The notes below the pieces were generated by a model. That model made no database searches and was not told the DNA's origin. It was given only the letters and a program-made list of their open reading frames with translations. DNA of 64,000 nucleotides from NCBI GenBank assembly GCA_016713175.1, contig JADJPQ010000007.1, positions 1-64,000 of the forward strand, in the 5' to 3' direction. Origin of the DNA: Planctomycetota bacterium. GTDB lineage: Bacteria; Planctomycetota; UBA1135; UBA2386. This document shows positions 7,436-16,400 of this stretch, piece by piece. How positions within the stretch are numbered: the first letter of the stretch is position 1; the number at the start of each line of letters is the position of its first letter. The translations under genes and the position numbers were made by a program.

Positions 7436-8311
7436 GTGACCGCGACCGACAGTCCGGAAAGCCACACGGTGCTCAGCGTGCTGCGCGGCGCCGAGGCCTG
7501 GCTGCGCGGTCGCGGCGTCGAGGCGCCCAAGCGTTCGGCCGAGCTGCTGCTCTGCAAGGTGCTGGGGGTGGACCGGATGCGGCTGTATCTGGCTCACGAC
7601 CGGCCGCTCGACCCGACCGAACGGGCGGCGATGCGCGATCTGACTGCGCGGCGCGGCCGGCACGAGCCGGTTGCCTACCTGCTCGGGTCGTGGAGCTTCC
7701 GCGGACTCGAACTCGAGGTGTCGCCCGCGGTGTTGATTCCGCGGCCGGAGACCGAAGAACTGATCGATCTGGCGCTGGCCGTGATGCCGCCGGGTGCCCA
7801 GGTCGTCGACCTCGGCACCGGCAGCGGTGCCATCGCGATTGCCCTTGCCGCCGCGCGGCCGGATCTGCACGTGCTCGCGACCGACGTCAGCCGCAATGCG
7901 CTGGCGATCGCGCAACGCAACATCGCCCGCCATGGGCTGGAGCCCCGGGTCCAGCTTGCCGCCGGTTCCTGGTGGGCCGCCACGGTCGGCCACGGCCCGT
8001 TCGATCTGGTGGTCGGCAACCCGCCGTACGTCGACCCGGCGTTGCCGGAACTGCTGGCCGCCGAGGTCCGCGATCACGAGCCGCCGCTGGCCCTGTTCTC
8101 GGACCATGGCGATGGGGCGTCGTGCTACCGCGCGATCGTCGCGGGCCTCGGGACGCACTTACGCCCGGGTGGCCATCTGGTGCTCGAGACCGGTGTCGGC
8201 GCGGCCTCGCGGGCGCTCGCGGTGCTGCAGGCTTGCCCGGACCTGCAGGATGTCGAACTGCGCCAAGACCTCGCCGGCATCGACCGCTTCCTGCTCGCCC
8301 GGCGGCGCTGA
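7436..8311 (+). CDS. prmC: release factor glutamine methyltransferase
   Basis: PrmC N5-methylates the glutamine of the GGQ motif in RF1/RF2 using SAM, which speeds peptide release. The 291-residue protein has the N-terminal helical domain (PKRSAELLLCKVLGVDRMRLYL), the HEPVAYLLGSWSFRGLEL linker, the SAM motif VVDLGTGSGAIAIAL and the catalytic NPPY motif (VVGNPPYVDPALPE). The start is the GTG at 7436, 13 bases after the previous stop; longer in-frame starts overlap the upstream membrane gene. It acts on the product of prfA encoded just upstream. Confidence 0.95.
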   Translation: MTATDSPESHTVLSVLRGAEAWLRGRGVEAPKRSAELLLCKVLGVDRMRLYLAHDRPLDPTERAAMRDLTARRGRHEPVAYLLGSWSFRGLELEVSPAVLIPRPETEELIDLALAVMPPGAQVVDLGTGSGAIAIALAAARPDLHVLATDVSRNALAIAQRNIARHGLEPRVQLAAGSWWAATVGHGPFDLVVGNPPYVDPALPELLAAEVRDHEPPLALFSDHGDGASCYRAIVAGLGTHLRPGGHLVLETGVGAASRALAVLQACPDLQDVELRQDLAGIDRFLLARRR

Positions 8312-8325
8312 TCCCCGGCGGCACG

Positions 8326-8350
8326 GATCCGCGGCGGCACCCGACGGATC
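8326..8350. terminator. hairpin between convergent prmC and PilZ genes
   Basis: GATCCG at 8326-8331 pairs with CGGATC at 8345-8350 across 13 bases, in the gap and at the very end of the PilZ gene. A direct repeat CGGCGGCAC also lies here. No T-tract is present, so the terminator call is tentative. Confidence 0.3.
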
Positions 8351-8699
8351 AGGGCGCCGGCTTGCCGTGGGCAACGAACCCCTTGAGTGCGGTCCGCGTC
8401 GCTGGCGGCACGTCCTGGAACCAGACGGCGATCTCGAACTGGCCGGGTTTGCCGCGCGCCGGTTCGCAGCGGACCACGGCACCCTGCACGCGGTGCTTGC
8501 TGGCCTGGCCCGGCAACTGGAAGTCGATGGCCAGCATCGTCATCTCCGGGACCTTGACCGGGCTCGTGCAGCACAGGCCGATCTCGGAGATGTCCTTCAG
8601 CGTGGCGGGTTTGCCGTCGGCGAGCGACAGCTGGACCTGGAAACTGGCGAGCGCGCGGGGCGCGCGGCGCCGTTCGGAGCGAGGTGCGGGAGTCGGCAC
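8349..8699 (-). CDS. PilZ domain protein
   Basis: A 116-residue single-domain PilZ protein. PilZ domains bind cyclic di-GMP through an RxxxR motif and a (D/N)xSxxG motif; here these read RRRAPR near residues 10-15 and DISEIG near residues 38-43. The rest shows the beta-barrel pattern ending in IAVWFQDVP. No effector domain is attached, so it may act by binding a partner. The start is GTG at 8699. On the - strand the hexamer TAACGT (8707-8712) ends seven bases before this GTG, consistent with a leaderless transcript. Regulated process unknown. Confidence 0.85.
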   Translation of the reverse strand: MPTPAPRSERRRAPRALASFQVQLSLADGKPATLKDISEIGLCCTSPVKVPEMTMLAIDFQLPGQASKHRVQGAVVRCEPARGKPGQFEIAVWFQDVPPATRTALKGFVAHGKPAP

Positions 8700-8706
8700 G
8701 CCACGA

Positions 8707-8712
8707 ACGTTA
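8707..8712 (-). promoter_or_regulatory. -10 box TAACGT before the PilZ gene
   Basis: TAACGT on the - strand ends seven bases before the GTG start at 8699. No clear -35 is seen 16-18 bases further upstream. It fits the leaderless pattern of several other genes in the window. Confidence 0.35.
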
Positions 8713-8817
8713 CCGGGTGTCGCGGTGCGGCGCTAGGATGCGACCAGCGGGTCGGAACTGCTCACGTCGACCGTTCCACCTGATCCAACCAACGCAACGA
8801 ACGAATCGAGACCGACG

Positions 8818-9336
8818 ATGGCCAACTTCAACAAAGTGATGCTGATGGGGAATCTGACGCGCGACGTCGAGATGCGCTACACGCAAGGCGGCACCGCGTA
8901 CGCGAAGCTGGGCATGGCGATCAATCGCAAGTGGACCCAGAACGGCGAACAGAAGGAATCGACCTGCTTCGTCGACATGACCGCCTGGGGCAAGCAGGCC
9001 GAACTGTTGAGTCAGTACGTCGGCAAGGGCAGTCCGTTGTTCGTCGAAGGCCGGCTCGAGTACTCCGCCTGGGAGACCGAAGGCGTCAAGAAGAACAAGC
9101 TGGAGGTCATCATCGAGAACTTCCAGTTCGTCGGCGCACCGCGAGGCGCGAGCGGCGGTGGCGGCGGCAATGGCGGCGAGGGCGGACCGCGTCGAGCCGC
9201 AGGTGGTGGCGGCGGTCGCCGGCCGCAGGGTGAACAGGGCGGCGACGAAGGTGGCGGCGGTGGCGGCGGTGGTGGCGGTGGTGCCGGCGGTGGCGGTGGT
9301 GGGGGGCAGGTCGACTACGGCGACATCCCGTTCTGA
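8818..9336 (+). CDS. ssb: single-stranded DNA-binding protein
   Basis: SSB coats single-stranded DNA in replication, recombination and repair. The OB-fold (residues 1-108) begins MANFNKVMLMGNLTRDVEMRY and includes TAWGKQAELLSQYVGKGSPLFVEGRLEY. It is followed by a roughly 55-residue glycine-rich linker and the acidic interaction tip DYGDIPF, which recruits partner repair proteins. The length of 172 is typical. A TAGGAT hexamer at 8734-8739 is the most likely -10, giving a leader of roughly 70 bases. Confidence 0.97.
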   Translation: MANFNKVMLMGNLTRDVEMRYTQGGTAYAKLGMAINRKWTQNGEQKESTCFVDMTAWGKQAELLSQYVGKGSPLFVEGRLEYSAWETEGVKKNKLEVIIENFQFVGAPRGASGGGGGNGGEGGPRRAAGGGGGRRPQGEQGGDEGGGGGGGGGGGAGGGGGGGQVDYGDIPF

Positions 9337-9358
9337 CCTCGCCCCAGCCTGGCCGGCA

Positions 9359-10519
9359 TCACTGCTGGCCCTGGCGGACTTCCCGCACGGCTTCGACCGG
9401 GAACGCGCGGACCAGCCCTTGTTCGTCGCGGACCCAGACCCAGGCGCCGAGCGGTCGCAGCAGCGTGCCGCTGACCCGGGCCTCGGCGGTGACCACCAGG
9501 ACGCGGCTGCCGGTGGTCAGCGTGTCGACTTCGGTGGCGCTGGCCTTCGTCGGCGTCGGCACTGGTGCCGAGTCGCGCCTGCCCGGGCGCGCTTCAGCGG
9601 GCAGCCGCCGTTCCGGCGGTTCTTGCGTGAAGGTCGCCTGCGGATCGCGATCGCGGTCGGCGGCGATCGCCAGGGTCAGCGGGAAGTGGTCGGTGTAGAC
9701 CCGCTGCCAGGTCGCCTTGTCGCGCAGCCCATCTTCGTTGTGCGCGTCGTAGCTGCCGTCCACGACTTCGTCGAAGCCGCGGCTGATCGCAAACATGTCG
9801 ATGGGCGCGTCGAAGTGTGCGATCGTCGGATCGTTGGCCTTGTTCGACTTCAGGTAGCGCACGACCCCGTCCTTCTGGAACAGGGTCGCGGCCTCGGTCT
9901 CGTAGCTGTGGTTGAAGTCGCCGAGCACGACAACGTCCTGGTCCTCCCCAGGCGAACGCAGCAGTGTCGCCAGCCAGTCGCGCAACGCCGAGACCTCCAG
10001 GCGCCGCTTCTGGAAGTCGTCGGGTTTCTGCCCGGCCTTGATGTGTACGGTCACGGCGCGGAAGTCGAGGCCGCCGCCGCGGGCGCGAAAACACGCGGTC
10101 ACCGGGATCCGGTGGAAGATCGGCAACCCTTCGGCCTGGGTCGGCAGCTGCAGCAGTTCGGCGGCATGCAGCAGTTCGACCTTGGCGGAGTCGAACACGA
10201 ACCCGACACTGACGCGGCCCTTGCCGTCGCTGAAACCACCGGTGGTGCCCAGCACGTTGCGGAACGTCGGCCCGAGGCGCCGGCACAGGTCGTCGAGCGC
10301 CTGGTCGCTGCCGACTTCCTGTACCGCCAGCACCGCGACATCCAGCTTCCTGATGTAGTCCGCGATCGCCTGGTGGTCTGCCTCGGTGCGCGGCGGATCG
10401 CCGCGGATGCCCAGTTGCTCCAGATTCCAGGTGCCGATCCGCAAGGTGGCCGATTGCTGGGCCGCGAGCGCGGCTGACAACCACAGGCACAGGGTCATGG
10501 ACATCGCATGGCAGTTCAT
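9359..10519 (-). CDS. secreted endonuclease/exonuclease/phosphatase family protein
   Basis: A 386-residue protein with an N-terminal signal peptide (MSMTLCLWLSAALAAQQ) and an EEP (DNase I-like) fold. Catalytic landmarks in order: TWNLEQL, the metal-binding Glu in VQEVGSD, the central VVLGDFNHSYE and the terminal YTDHFPL. Such enzymes are metal-dependent phosphodiesterases acting on DNA, RNA or phosphoinositides; the substrate cannot be read from the motifs. About 90 residues after the catalytic domain form a charged linker and a small beta domain (residues ~320-380) like an SH3-type module. The ATG overlaps the tgt stop (ATGA at 10516-10519), placing a secreted hydrolase in an operon with tgt and ruvB. 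Confidence 0.88.
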   Translation of the reverse strand: MNCHAMSMTLCLWLSAALAAQQSATLRIGTWNLEQLGIRGDPPRTEADHQAIADYIRKLDVAVLAVQEVGSDQALDDLCRRLGPTFRNVLGTTGGFSDGKGRVSVGFVFDSAKVELLHAAELLQLPTQAEGLPIFHRIPVTACFRARGGGLDFRAVTVHIKAGQKPDDFQKRRLEVSALRDWLATLLRSPGEDQDVVVLGDFNHSYETEAATLFQKDGVVRYLKSNKANDPTIAHFDAPIDMFAISRGFDEVVDGSYDAHNEDGLRDKATWQRVYTDHFPLTLAIAADRDRDPQATFTQEPPERRLPAEARPGRRDSAPVPTPTKASATEVDTLTTGSRVLVVTAEARVSGTLLRPLGAWVWVRDEQGLVRAFPVEAVREVRQGQQ

Positions 10520-11601
10520 CGCATGGCTCCTTCGGCGCGCGCGCGGATGTCGCGCATCAGATCCTGCAGGAAATGGATGTTGTGCAGGGACAGCAGGATG
10601 CCGCCCAGCATCTCGTTGGCAACGGCAAGGTGGCGCAGGTATGCCCGGCTGAAGTTCTGACAGCAATAGCAGGCGCAGCCTTCGACCAGCGGCCGCGGAT
10701 CGTCGGCGTATTGCGCGTTCCGCAACTTCAGCACCTGGCCGCCGGGTGCGAACGCTTCGTGCGTGCGGCCATGCCGCGTCGGGATCACGCAGTCGAACAT
10801 GTCGACGCCCGCGGCGGTTGCCGCCAGCAGATCCTCGGGCATGCCGACGCCCATCATGTAGCGGATCTTGCCGGCCGGCAGCCAGGTCACGCAGGCGTCC
10901 AGCGCGACCGCCATCTGCTGCTTGGTCTCGCCGACCGACAGGCCGCCGATCGCGTAGCCGTCGAAGTCCAGCGCCGCCATCTGGGTCGCTGCTGCCGCGC
11001 GCAGTCCGGGATCGGTGCCACCCTGGCAGATGCCGAACACCGCCTGGCCGCGGGCGCTGCCGCCCCAATGGTCGTGCGTGTCGCGCGCCAGTTTCGCCCA
11101 GCGCAGCGTCCGCTCGTGGGCGTCGCGCATCGTCGGCAGGTCGGCTTCGCCGGGGGGGCAGTGGTCGAGCACCATGGCGATGTCCGGGCCCAGTTGCCTC
11201 TGGAACGTCAGCACCGACTCGGGCGTGCAGCGGTGGGTGGAACCGTCGATCACCGATTGGAACGTGACGCCGTCGTCGTCGATCTTGACCTTGCCGCCGA
11301 GCGAGAACACCTGATAGCCGCCGGAGTCGGTCAGGATCGGACCGTCCCAGTGCATGAAGCGATGCAGCCCGCCGAGCCGCTGGATCCGTTCGGCTCCCGG
11401 CCGCACCTGCAGATGATAGCTGTTGGCGAGGATCAGTTCGGTGCCGGTGTCGCGCACCTGTTCGGGCGTCAGTCCCTTCAGCGACGCGTAGGTGCCGACG
11501 GGCGCGAAGCACGGGGTCTCGAAGGTGCCGTGCGGCGTGTGGTAGCGGCCGCGGCGCAGCGCGCCGTTCTGCGCGAGCAACTCGAAGCGGAAAGCCGTCA
11601 C
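10516..11601 (-). CDS. tgt: queuine/preQ1 tRNA-guanine transglycosylase
   Basis: Tgt exchanges the wobble guanine (position 34) of GUN-anticodon tRNAs for preQ1, a step toward queuosine. The 361-residue protein has TDSGGYQVFSL with the general-acid Asp, the nucleophile region GVDMFDCVIPTR, the GICQGGTD motif and the zinc site CACYCCQNFSRAYLRHL with a downstream His. The length fits the bacterial family. It overlaps ruvB by ATGA (11598-11601) and the nuclease gene by ATGA. The ruvB-tgt pairing is also found in other bacteria. Confidence 0.97.
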   Translation of the reverse strand: MTAFRFELLAQNGALRRGRYHTPHGTFETPCFAPVGTYASLKGLTPEQVRDTGTELILANSYHLQVRPGAERIQRLGGLHRFMHWDGPILTDSGGYQVFSLGGKVKIDDDGVTFQSVIDGSTHRCTPESVLTFQRQLGPDIAMVLDHCPPGEADLPTMRDAHERTLRWAKLARDTHDHWGGSARGQAVFGICQGGTDPGLRAAAATQMAALDFDGYAIGGLSVGETKQQMAVALDACVTWLPAGKIRYMMGVGMPEDLLAATAAGVDMFDCVIPTRHGRTHEAFAPGGQVLKLRNAQYADDPRPLVEGCACYCCQNFSRAYLRHLAVANEMLGGILLSLHNIHFLQDLMRDIRARAEGAMR

Positions 11602-12620
11602 GCCGGATCCTGGAACGGCAGTTCGCCTGCCCGCGGCCCGATGGTCGGCGGCAGACCGAGGTGCGCGAATGCAGCGGCCGTTGCGATGCGCCCACGCGGC
11701 GTCCGCGCCAGCAGCCCGCAGCGGATCAGATGGGGCTCCAGCACGTCTTCGAGCGTGTCCTCGGCTTCATCGATCATCGCCGCCAGCGTCTTCAGGCCCA
11801 CTGGTTCGCCGCGGCGCGCCAGCGCGCTGAGCAGCTTGCGGTCGACTTCCTCGAGCCCGAGGTGGTCGATGCGCAAGCGTTCGAGGCCTTCGCGCGCGGT
11901 GGCCAGATCGATGGCCGGCTTCTTCTGCACCTGGGCGAGGTCGCGGACGCGGCGCAGGATCCGCAGCGCCATCCGCGGCGTTCCGCGGCTGCGTCCGGCC
12001 AGCATGGCGGCGGCGTCGGCCTCGACGACGACACCCAGTCGCTCGGCGGCACGCAGCACGATTTGTTCGATGTCCTTGCTCGGGTAGGGCTCGAGCCGTT
12101 CGACGATGCCAAAGCGCGAACGGAACGCGGCCGTCAACATGCCTTCGCGCGTCGTCGCGCCGACCAGCGTGAATGGCTGCACACCCAAGCGCACCGATCG
12201 GCCACCCGGACCGGCGTCGAGCACGACGTCGATCGCGTGATCTTCCATCGCCGAGTACAGGTACTCCTCGAGCGTCATCGGCAGCCGGTGGATCTCGTCG
12301 ATGAACAGCACCTGGTTGCGGCTCAACCGCGTCAGGGTGCCGGCCAGATCGCGCGGCGCGGTCATCGCCGGGCCACTGGTGATCACGAGATCGACGCCCA
12401 TGCCGGCAGCGACGAGATGCGCGAGCGTGGTCTTGCCGAGACCGGGGGGGCCACACAGCAGTACGTGATCCAGCGGCTCGCCACGGGCGCGTGCCGCGGT
12501 GATCGCGATCCGCAGGTTGTCGCGGATCGCATCCTGACCGACGAATTCGGCAAACGACGTCGGCCGCAGGCTGCGATCGAACTCGCGTTCGGCCGGCTCG
12601 GGGTTGGTGTGGAAGATCAT
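11598..12620 (-). CDS. ruvB: Holliday junction branch migration ATPase RuvB
   Basis: RuvB is the hexameric motor that drives branch migration with RuvA. Motifs: FVGQDAIRDNL near the N-terminus, Walker A GPPGLGKTTLAH, Walker B LFIDEIHRLP, sensor I VGATTREGMLT and the Arg finger region RSRFGI. The C-terminal winged helix contains EPHLIRCGLLARTPRGR. The ATG at 12620 gives 340 residues, the usual size, and leaves room for promoters; an in-frame ATG at 12662 would add 14 residues and nearly touch the divergent globin gene. A TACGAT hexamer on the - strand (12634-12639) lies just upstream of the chosen start. Confidence 0.95.
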   Translation of the reverse strand: MIFHTNPEPAEREFDRSLRPTSFAEFVGQDAIRDNLRIAITAARARGEPLDHVLLCGPPGLGKTTLAHLVAAGMGVDLVITSGPAMTAPRDLAGTLTRLSRNQVLFIDEIHRLPMTLEEYLYSAMEDHAIDVVLDAGPGGRSVRLGVQPFTLVGATTREGMLTAAFRSRFGIVERLEPYPSKDIEQIVLRAAERLGVVVEADAAAMLAGRSRGTPRMALRILRRVRDLAQVQKKPAIDLATAREGLERLRIDHLGLEEVDRKLLSALARRGEPVGLKTLAAMIDEAEDTLEDVLEPHLIRCGLLARTPRGRIATAAAFAHLGLPPTIGPRAGELPFQDPA

Positions 12621-12674
12621 CCGCGAGCCGAGGATCGTACTTGCGTTCGCGGCCCGATCCATCACGCTGCGCGG

Positions 12675-13055
12675 GTGACTGATGCGGAACTGCCGGTCTA
12701 CCAGCTGCTCGGCGAAGCGAAGTTGACGGCGATCGTCGCCGGATTCTATCGCCGGGTGCCGCCCGACCCGATCCTCGGCCCGATGTACCCTCCGCGCGAT
12801 CTGGCGGGGGCCGAACAGCGGCTGCGCGATTTCCTGATCTACCGATTGGGTGGGCCGCCACGGTACTTGCAAGAACGGGGGCACCCGCGGTTGCGGATGC
12901 GGCATGCGCCGTTCCCGATCGACGTCGCCGCTCGCGACCGGTGGGTGGCGTTGATGGACGAAGCGATCGCGGAACAGGGCATTACGCCCGAGATTGCCGC
13001 CTGGCTGCACCAGTTCCTCGGTGACATCGCGTCGTTCCTGATCAACCGGGCCTGA
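12675..13055 (+). CDS. truncated haemoglobin, group II type
   Basis: A 126-residue 2-on-2 globin. The proximal haem ligand is His77 in LRMRHAPFPID, with the preceding ERGHPRLRMRH stretch characteristic of group II (GlbO-like) truncated haemoglobins, and Trp90 at the expected G8 position. Tyr25 fits the B10 ligand-stabilising residue (AGFYRRV). These proteins bind O2 or NO, and roles in NO detoxification or redox protection are usual. The start is GTG at 12675 and is divergent from ruvB; the gap is short, so its promoter probably overlaps the 5' end of ruvB. Confidence 0.9.
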   Translation: MTDAELPVYQLLGEAKLTAIVAGFYRRVPPDPILGPMYPPRDLAGAEQRLRDFLIYRLGGPPRYLQERGHPRLRMRHAPFPIDVAARDRWVALMDEAIAEQGITPEIAAWLHQFLGDIASFLINRA

Positions 13056-13426
13056 AGGCGCGATCGCGGTGTGCGGCGGTGATGTGCGCTTTCGCAAATG
13101 CGCGGTTTCGCACCACCGGGTGCTCGTTCTCGCCCGGCTGGGACGCCACATCTTGTGCATTTGTAATGGCTTGCGTCGATCCGAGAAGGTGGGTTTTTCC
13201 CGAAGTCGCTGCCTGAGCGGGAGCGCTCGCCTATCTCCGTTGCCTCAGGCACCCGGTTTGCCTGAGGATGCCCGGTTCGAACGCCGGCCGCTCGTTGCGG
13301 CGCTGCTTCGGACGAGACTTCGCTTGCAGCCCGGTGCCCGCGAAGTAACGTTCCTCGCTTCGTTCGGTCGTTCGGCCGGTCAGTCCCTTCACGAGTGCAC
13401 CCAACCGGTCGGGTGCTTGTCCCAAG
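13056..13426. other. 371-base intergenic region with inverted repeats
   Basis: No convincing gene is present. The region contains a perfect 9-bp inverted repeat (13243-13267) and further partial repeats: TGCCTGAG occurs at 13210-13217 and again at 13259-13266. A TGTAAT hexamer at 13162-13167, with a weak CTGGGA 18 bases upstream, could be a promoter for the surface protein at 13427. The region then would be a leader of about 250 bases. It may also hold the globin terminator. Confidence 0.4.
13243..13267. repeat. perfect 9-bp inverted repeat
   Basis: CCTCAGGCA (13243-13251) and TGCCTGAGG (13259-13267) flank a 7-base spacer. As RNA this is a stable hairpin without a following T-run; as DNA it could be an operator. 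A third half-site copy, TGCCTGAG, sits at 13210-13217. Confidence 0.55.
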
Positions 13427-16400
13427 ATGAACCCAACGCAAAGCAACGGGTCGCCCAGTGGGCGTTCCCCGGCATCGCCCCTGAGTCTGGCGCCCTGGAA
13501 TCGAGCGCCACTGTGTCTGGCGCTCGTCGGTGGCCTGGTCGGTCTCGGACTGACAGGTTGTACCGGCGGTAGCAAGGGCGACCGGGACAACCGCGGCGAC
13601 TTCAAGGTCACGACCATCAGCACGGGGCGGGGGGCGATCTATCCCTACCGTATCCGCGAAGTCGACGGCTTTGGCAACCCGACGGCGACGGTCGTCAATG
13701 TCGAGTCGACGGCCACGCTGCAAGCCAATGTCAACGGCAACAACGGCGTCCTGCCGGTGGCAACGCTGTCGACGACCGCTGAGCTGCCGGACGGCAATCC
13801 CGGCAATCATTTCCTGCAGTTCGTCTTCAGCCACAAACTGGACGTCGATTCGATCCTGTCGGCTCAGCTCGCCAGCCAGACCAATTCCGGCCTGAGCGGC
13901 GCATTGAACGTGCTGGGATACGACCCGGACACCGAGTCGACGCAGACGTTGCGCGGCCGCGGTTTTGTCAACGGCTACACCTACTTCCTCGAGAGTGGTG
14001 TGTTGCGCAAGGTGAAGGCGGTCGAGGCGGATGGTCGCAACGTCCGGATCCTGGATTCACGCGCCAACGGCTTCCCGCAGTATGACGGAGCGGCGGACCT
14101 GGTTGGCCTGAAGACGTTCGTGTTCGTCGCCGACGACGACAGCGACATGACCACGTTCGACACCTTCCCGGCCGACCGCTTGTTGCGACTGGTGGTGACC
14201 AACGCGGTGCGCGACACCGAAGGTGGCATTCTCGAGCAGGAAATCTGCACCGCCACGACGGTGGGTGACGACACCCGGCCGCCGCAGGTGCTCGGCTACA
14301 CCACGACGCCTGAAATCACGCCCGGCCGCAACCAGACCGGAATCGATCCGACCTCGTCCATCCTGGTCCGCTTCAACAAGCCGGTGCAGCCCGGCGAAGT
14401 CGGCTCGTTCTTCGACCCGCAGCAGTTCGTGCCGCCGTCGGGCGGCGTGACGCTGGCGGTGACCGCAGCGGCGCAGACGTTCAACGTCATCTACCACGCC
14501 GATCCGGTCAGCTACGGCGACCTGTGCAACTACGTCATCACTCCGGCCTACGCGCTGCCCGGTGAATCGATCGTGCGGGTCACCGTGCAGAGCACGACGA
14601 TCCACTCGTTGACCGGCCAACTGATCGGCACCGCGGTGAACACGCAGTTCACCACGGCTCCGGGGCAAGGGATCATCAATGCCCCGGTTGCACCGGAAGC
14701 GTTGTATGTCGGCATCGGTGGCGCCGAGCCCGGCGTGTCGGTCATCGATCTGAACGGCCTGGGGCAAGGCACGGGTGACCTGCTGAACACCCGTTGGCCG
14801 CTGAACCCCAACATCGGTCAACCGGGCGTCTTCCCGCCGTTGTCCCCCGGTACCACGCGGCTCGATGCCGGCAGTGGCGGCATGCTGACGTTGGTCAAGG
14901 ACACCAACCTGAACACCCGTCTGCTGCGCGACCCGTTGGTTGGCGACATCACCGACATCCACGTCGGTCCGCCGCTCGACCTGGTGTTCAACAACGAGAA
15001 CATCAACGTCAACGCGACCCGAGCGAACCAGTTCAACCCGGCTCGGGGAGCTCCCGCGGTGGGCAATACGATCTCGCAGGCGCCGCACCCGAATCCCCCG
15101 CGGCTGGTCTTCCCGCCGCCGAACCCGAACCGCTCGATCTTCGGTGAAGAGCCGACCACGACTTCGAGCACCGGCGGCGGGCTGGTCATCACCACCAATC
15201 CGCCGTGTGTTGCGTCGCCGTTGAACCTGCTCGTCCAGGGCAACCCGTTCAGCAGCCAGCAGGGCCAGGTCGGCATCTACCAGAGCATCAGCATGGGCGT
15301 GTTCTTCGGCCCGCAGCCGCCGCCGCTGTCGCCGCCGCCGCCGACGCCGTTCTGCCCGTTCACCGCGCGGCAGCAGGTCGGGCACTTCCTGTATGTGCTG
15401 GACCGCGACAACCGCCAGGTGGTCGTGCTGAACAGCAACCGCTTCACGGTGCTCGACACGATTCCGCTGTCCGATCCGGTCAGCATGGCGATGGCGCCGC
15501 ACATGACCCGGCTGGCGGTCACCAACTTCTCGAGCTCGTCCGTCAGCTTCATCGACATCGACCCGTTCAGCCCGACCTTCAACGAGGTGGTTGCCGAGAC
15601 GCGTGTCGAGCGCGGTCCGACCGGCGTCTGCTGGCAGCCGGATGGCGAGGACGTCATCGTCGTCTCCAGTGAAGCCAACTTCATGACCCTGATCAGCGCG
15701 TTGGACTACAGTGTCCGGCGCTCGGTCTCGGGCTTCTTGAACCAGCCGATCGAAGTTGTCGCGACGCCGCGCTACACCACCACTGGCTGGGGTCAGGGCG
15801 TCTACTTCGCCTACGTGCTGAACGCCAACGGCACGATTGCGGTCTACGAGTCCGGTCCCGATGGCGTCAACGGCATCGGCTTCAACGACATGATCGGCAC
15901 GATGCCGAACATCGCGCTCCCCCGTGCGCGCTCGATCCTCTACGACTACACCGACCCGAACAGTGGACTGCTGATCGGGCACGTCGATGAGTCCGGCCTC
16001 GGCCAGATCTCGCGTCTGAGCCTGACCACGTCGCCGGCTGGTCCGCAACCGCTGAACCCGAACATCGGTGGGTTCATCATTTCGCCGACCTATCGGCAGA
16101 AGGAGTGGACGGTCGTTCAGCGCATCGGTGGCCTGAACCCGACGACGCCGGTCCGCGACCTTTTGTCCGGCAACTCGGTGATCGATCTGGCGGTCGACGA
16201 GATCTACAACAACGGCGGGTTGCTGGGGCAGTTGACGCAGTTCAGCACCAACTTCTCGTCGACGCCCTACCTGCATTCGGGCAAGCACGGCATCAAGCTG
16301 ACCCCGAATGGTGCACCGATTCTGCCCATGGTCCCGATCCTGTTGTTCGTCGCGTTGTCGGATGTCGGCAAGGTCGATGTCTTCGAGGTCGCGACGGGCC

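Noticed and set aside
9359..11695. Apparent 778-codon fusion on the - strand covering the EEP nuclease and the tgt region
   Set aside because: The first 390 codons are the wrong frame of tgt; the real nuclease begins with its own signal peptide at 10519 in an ATGA overlap.
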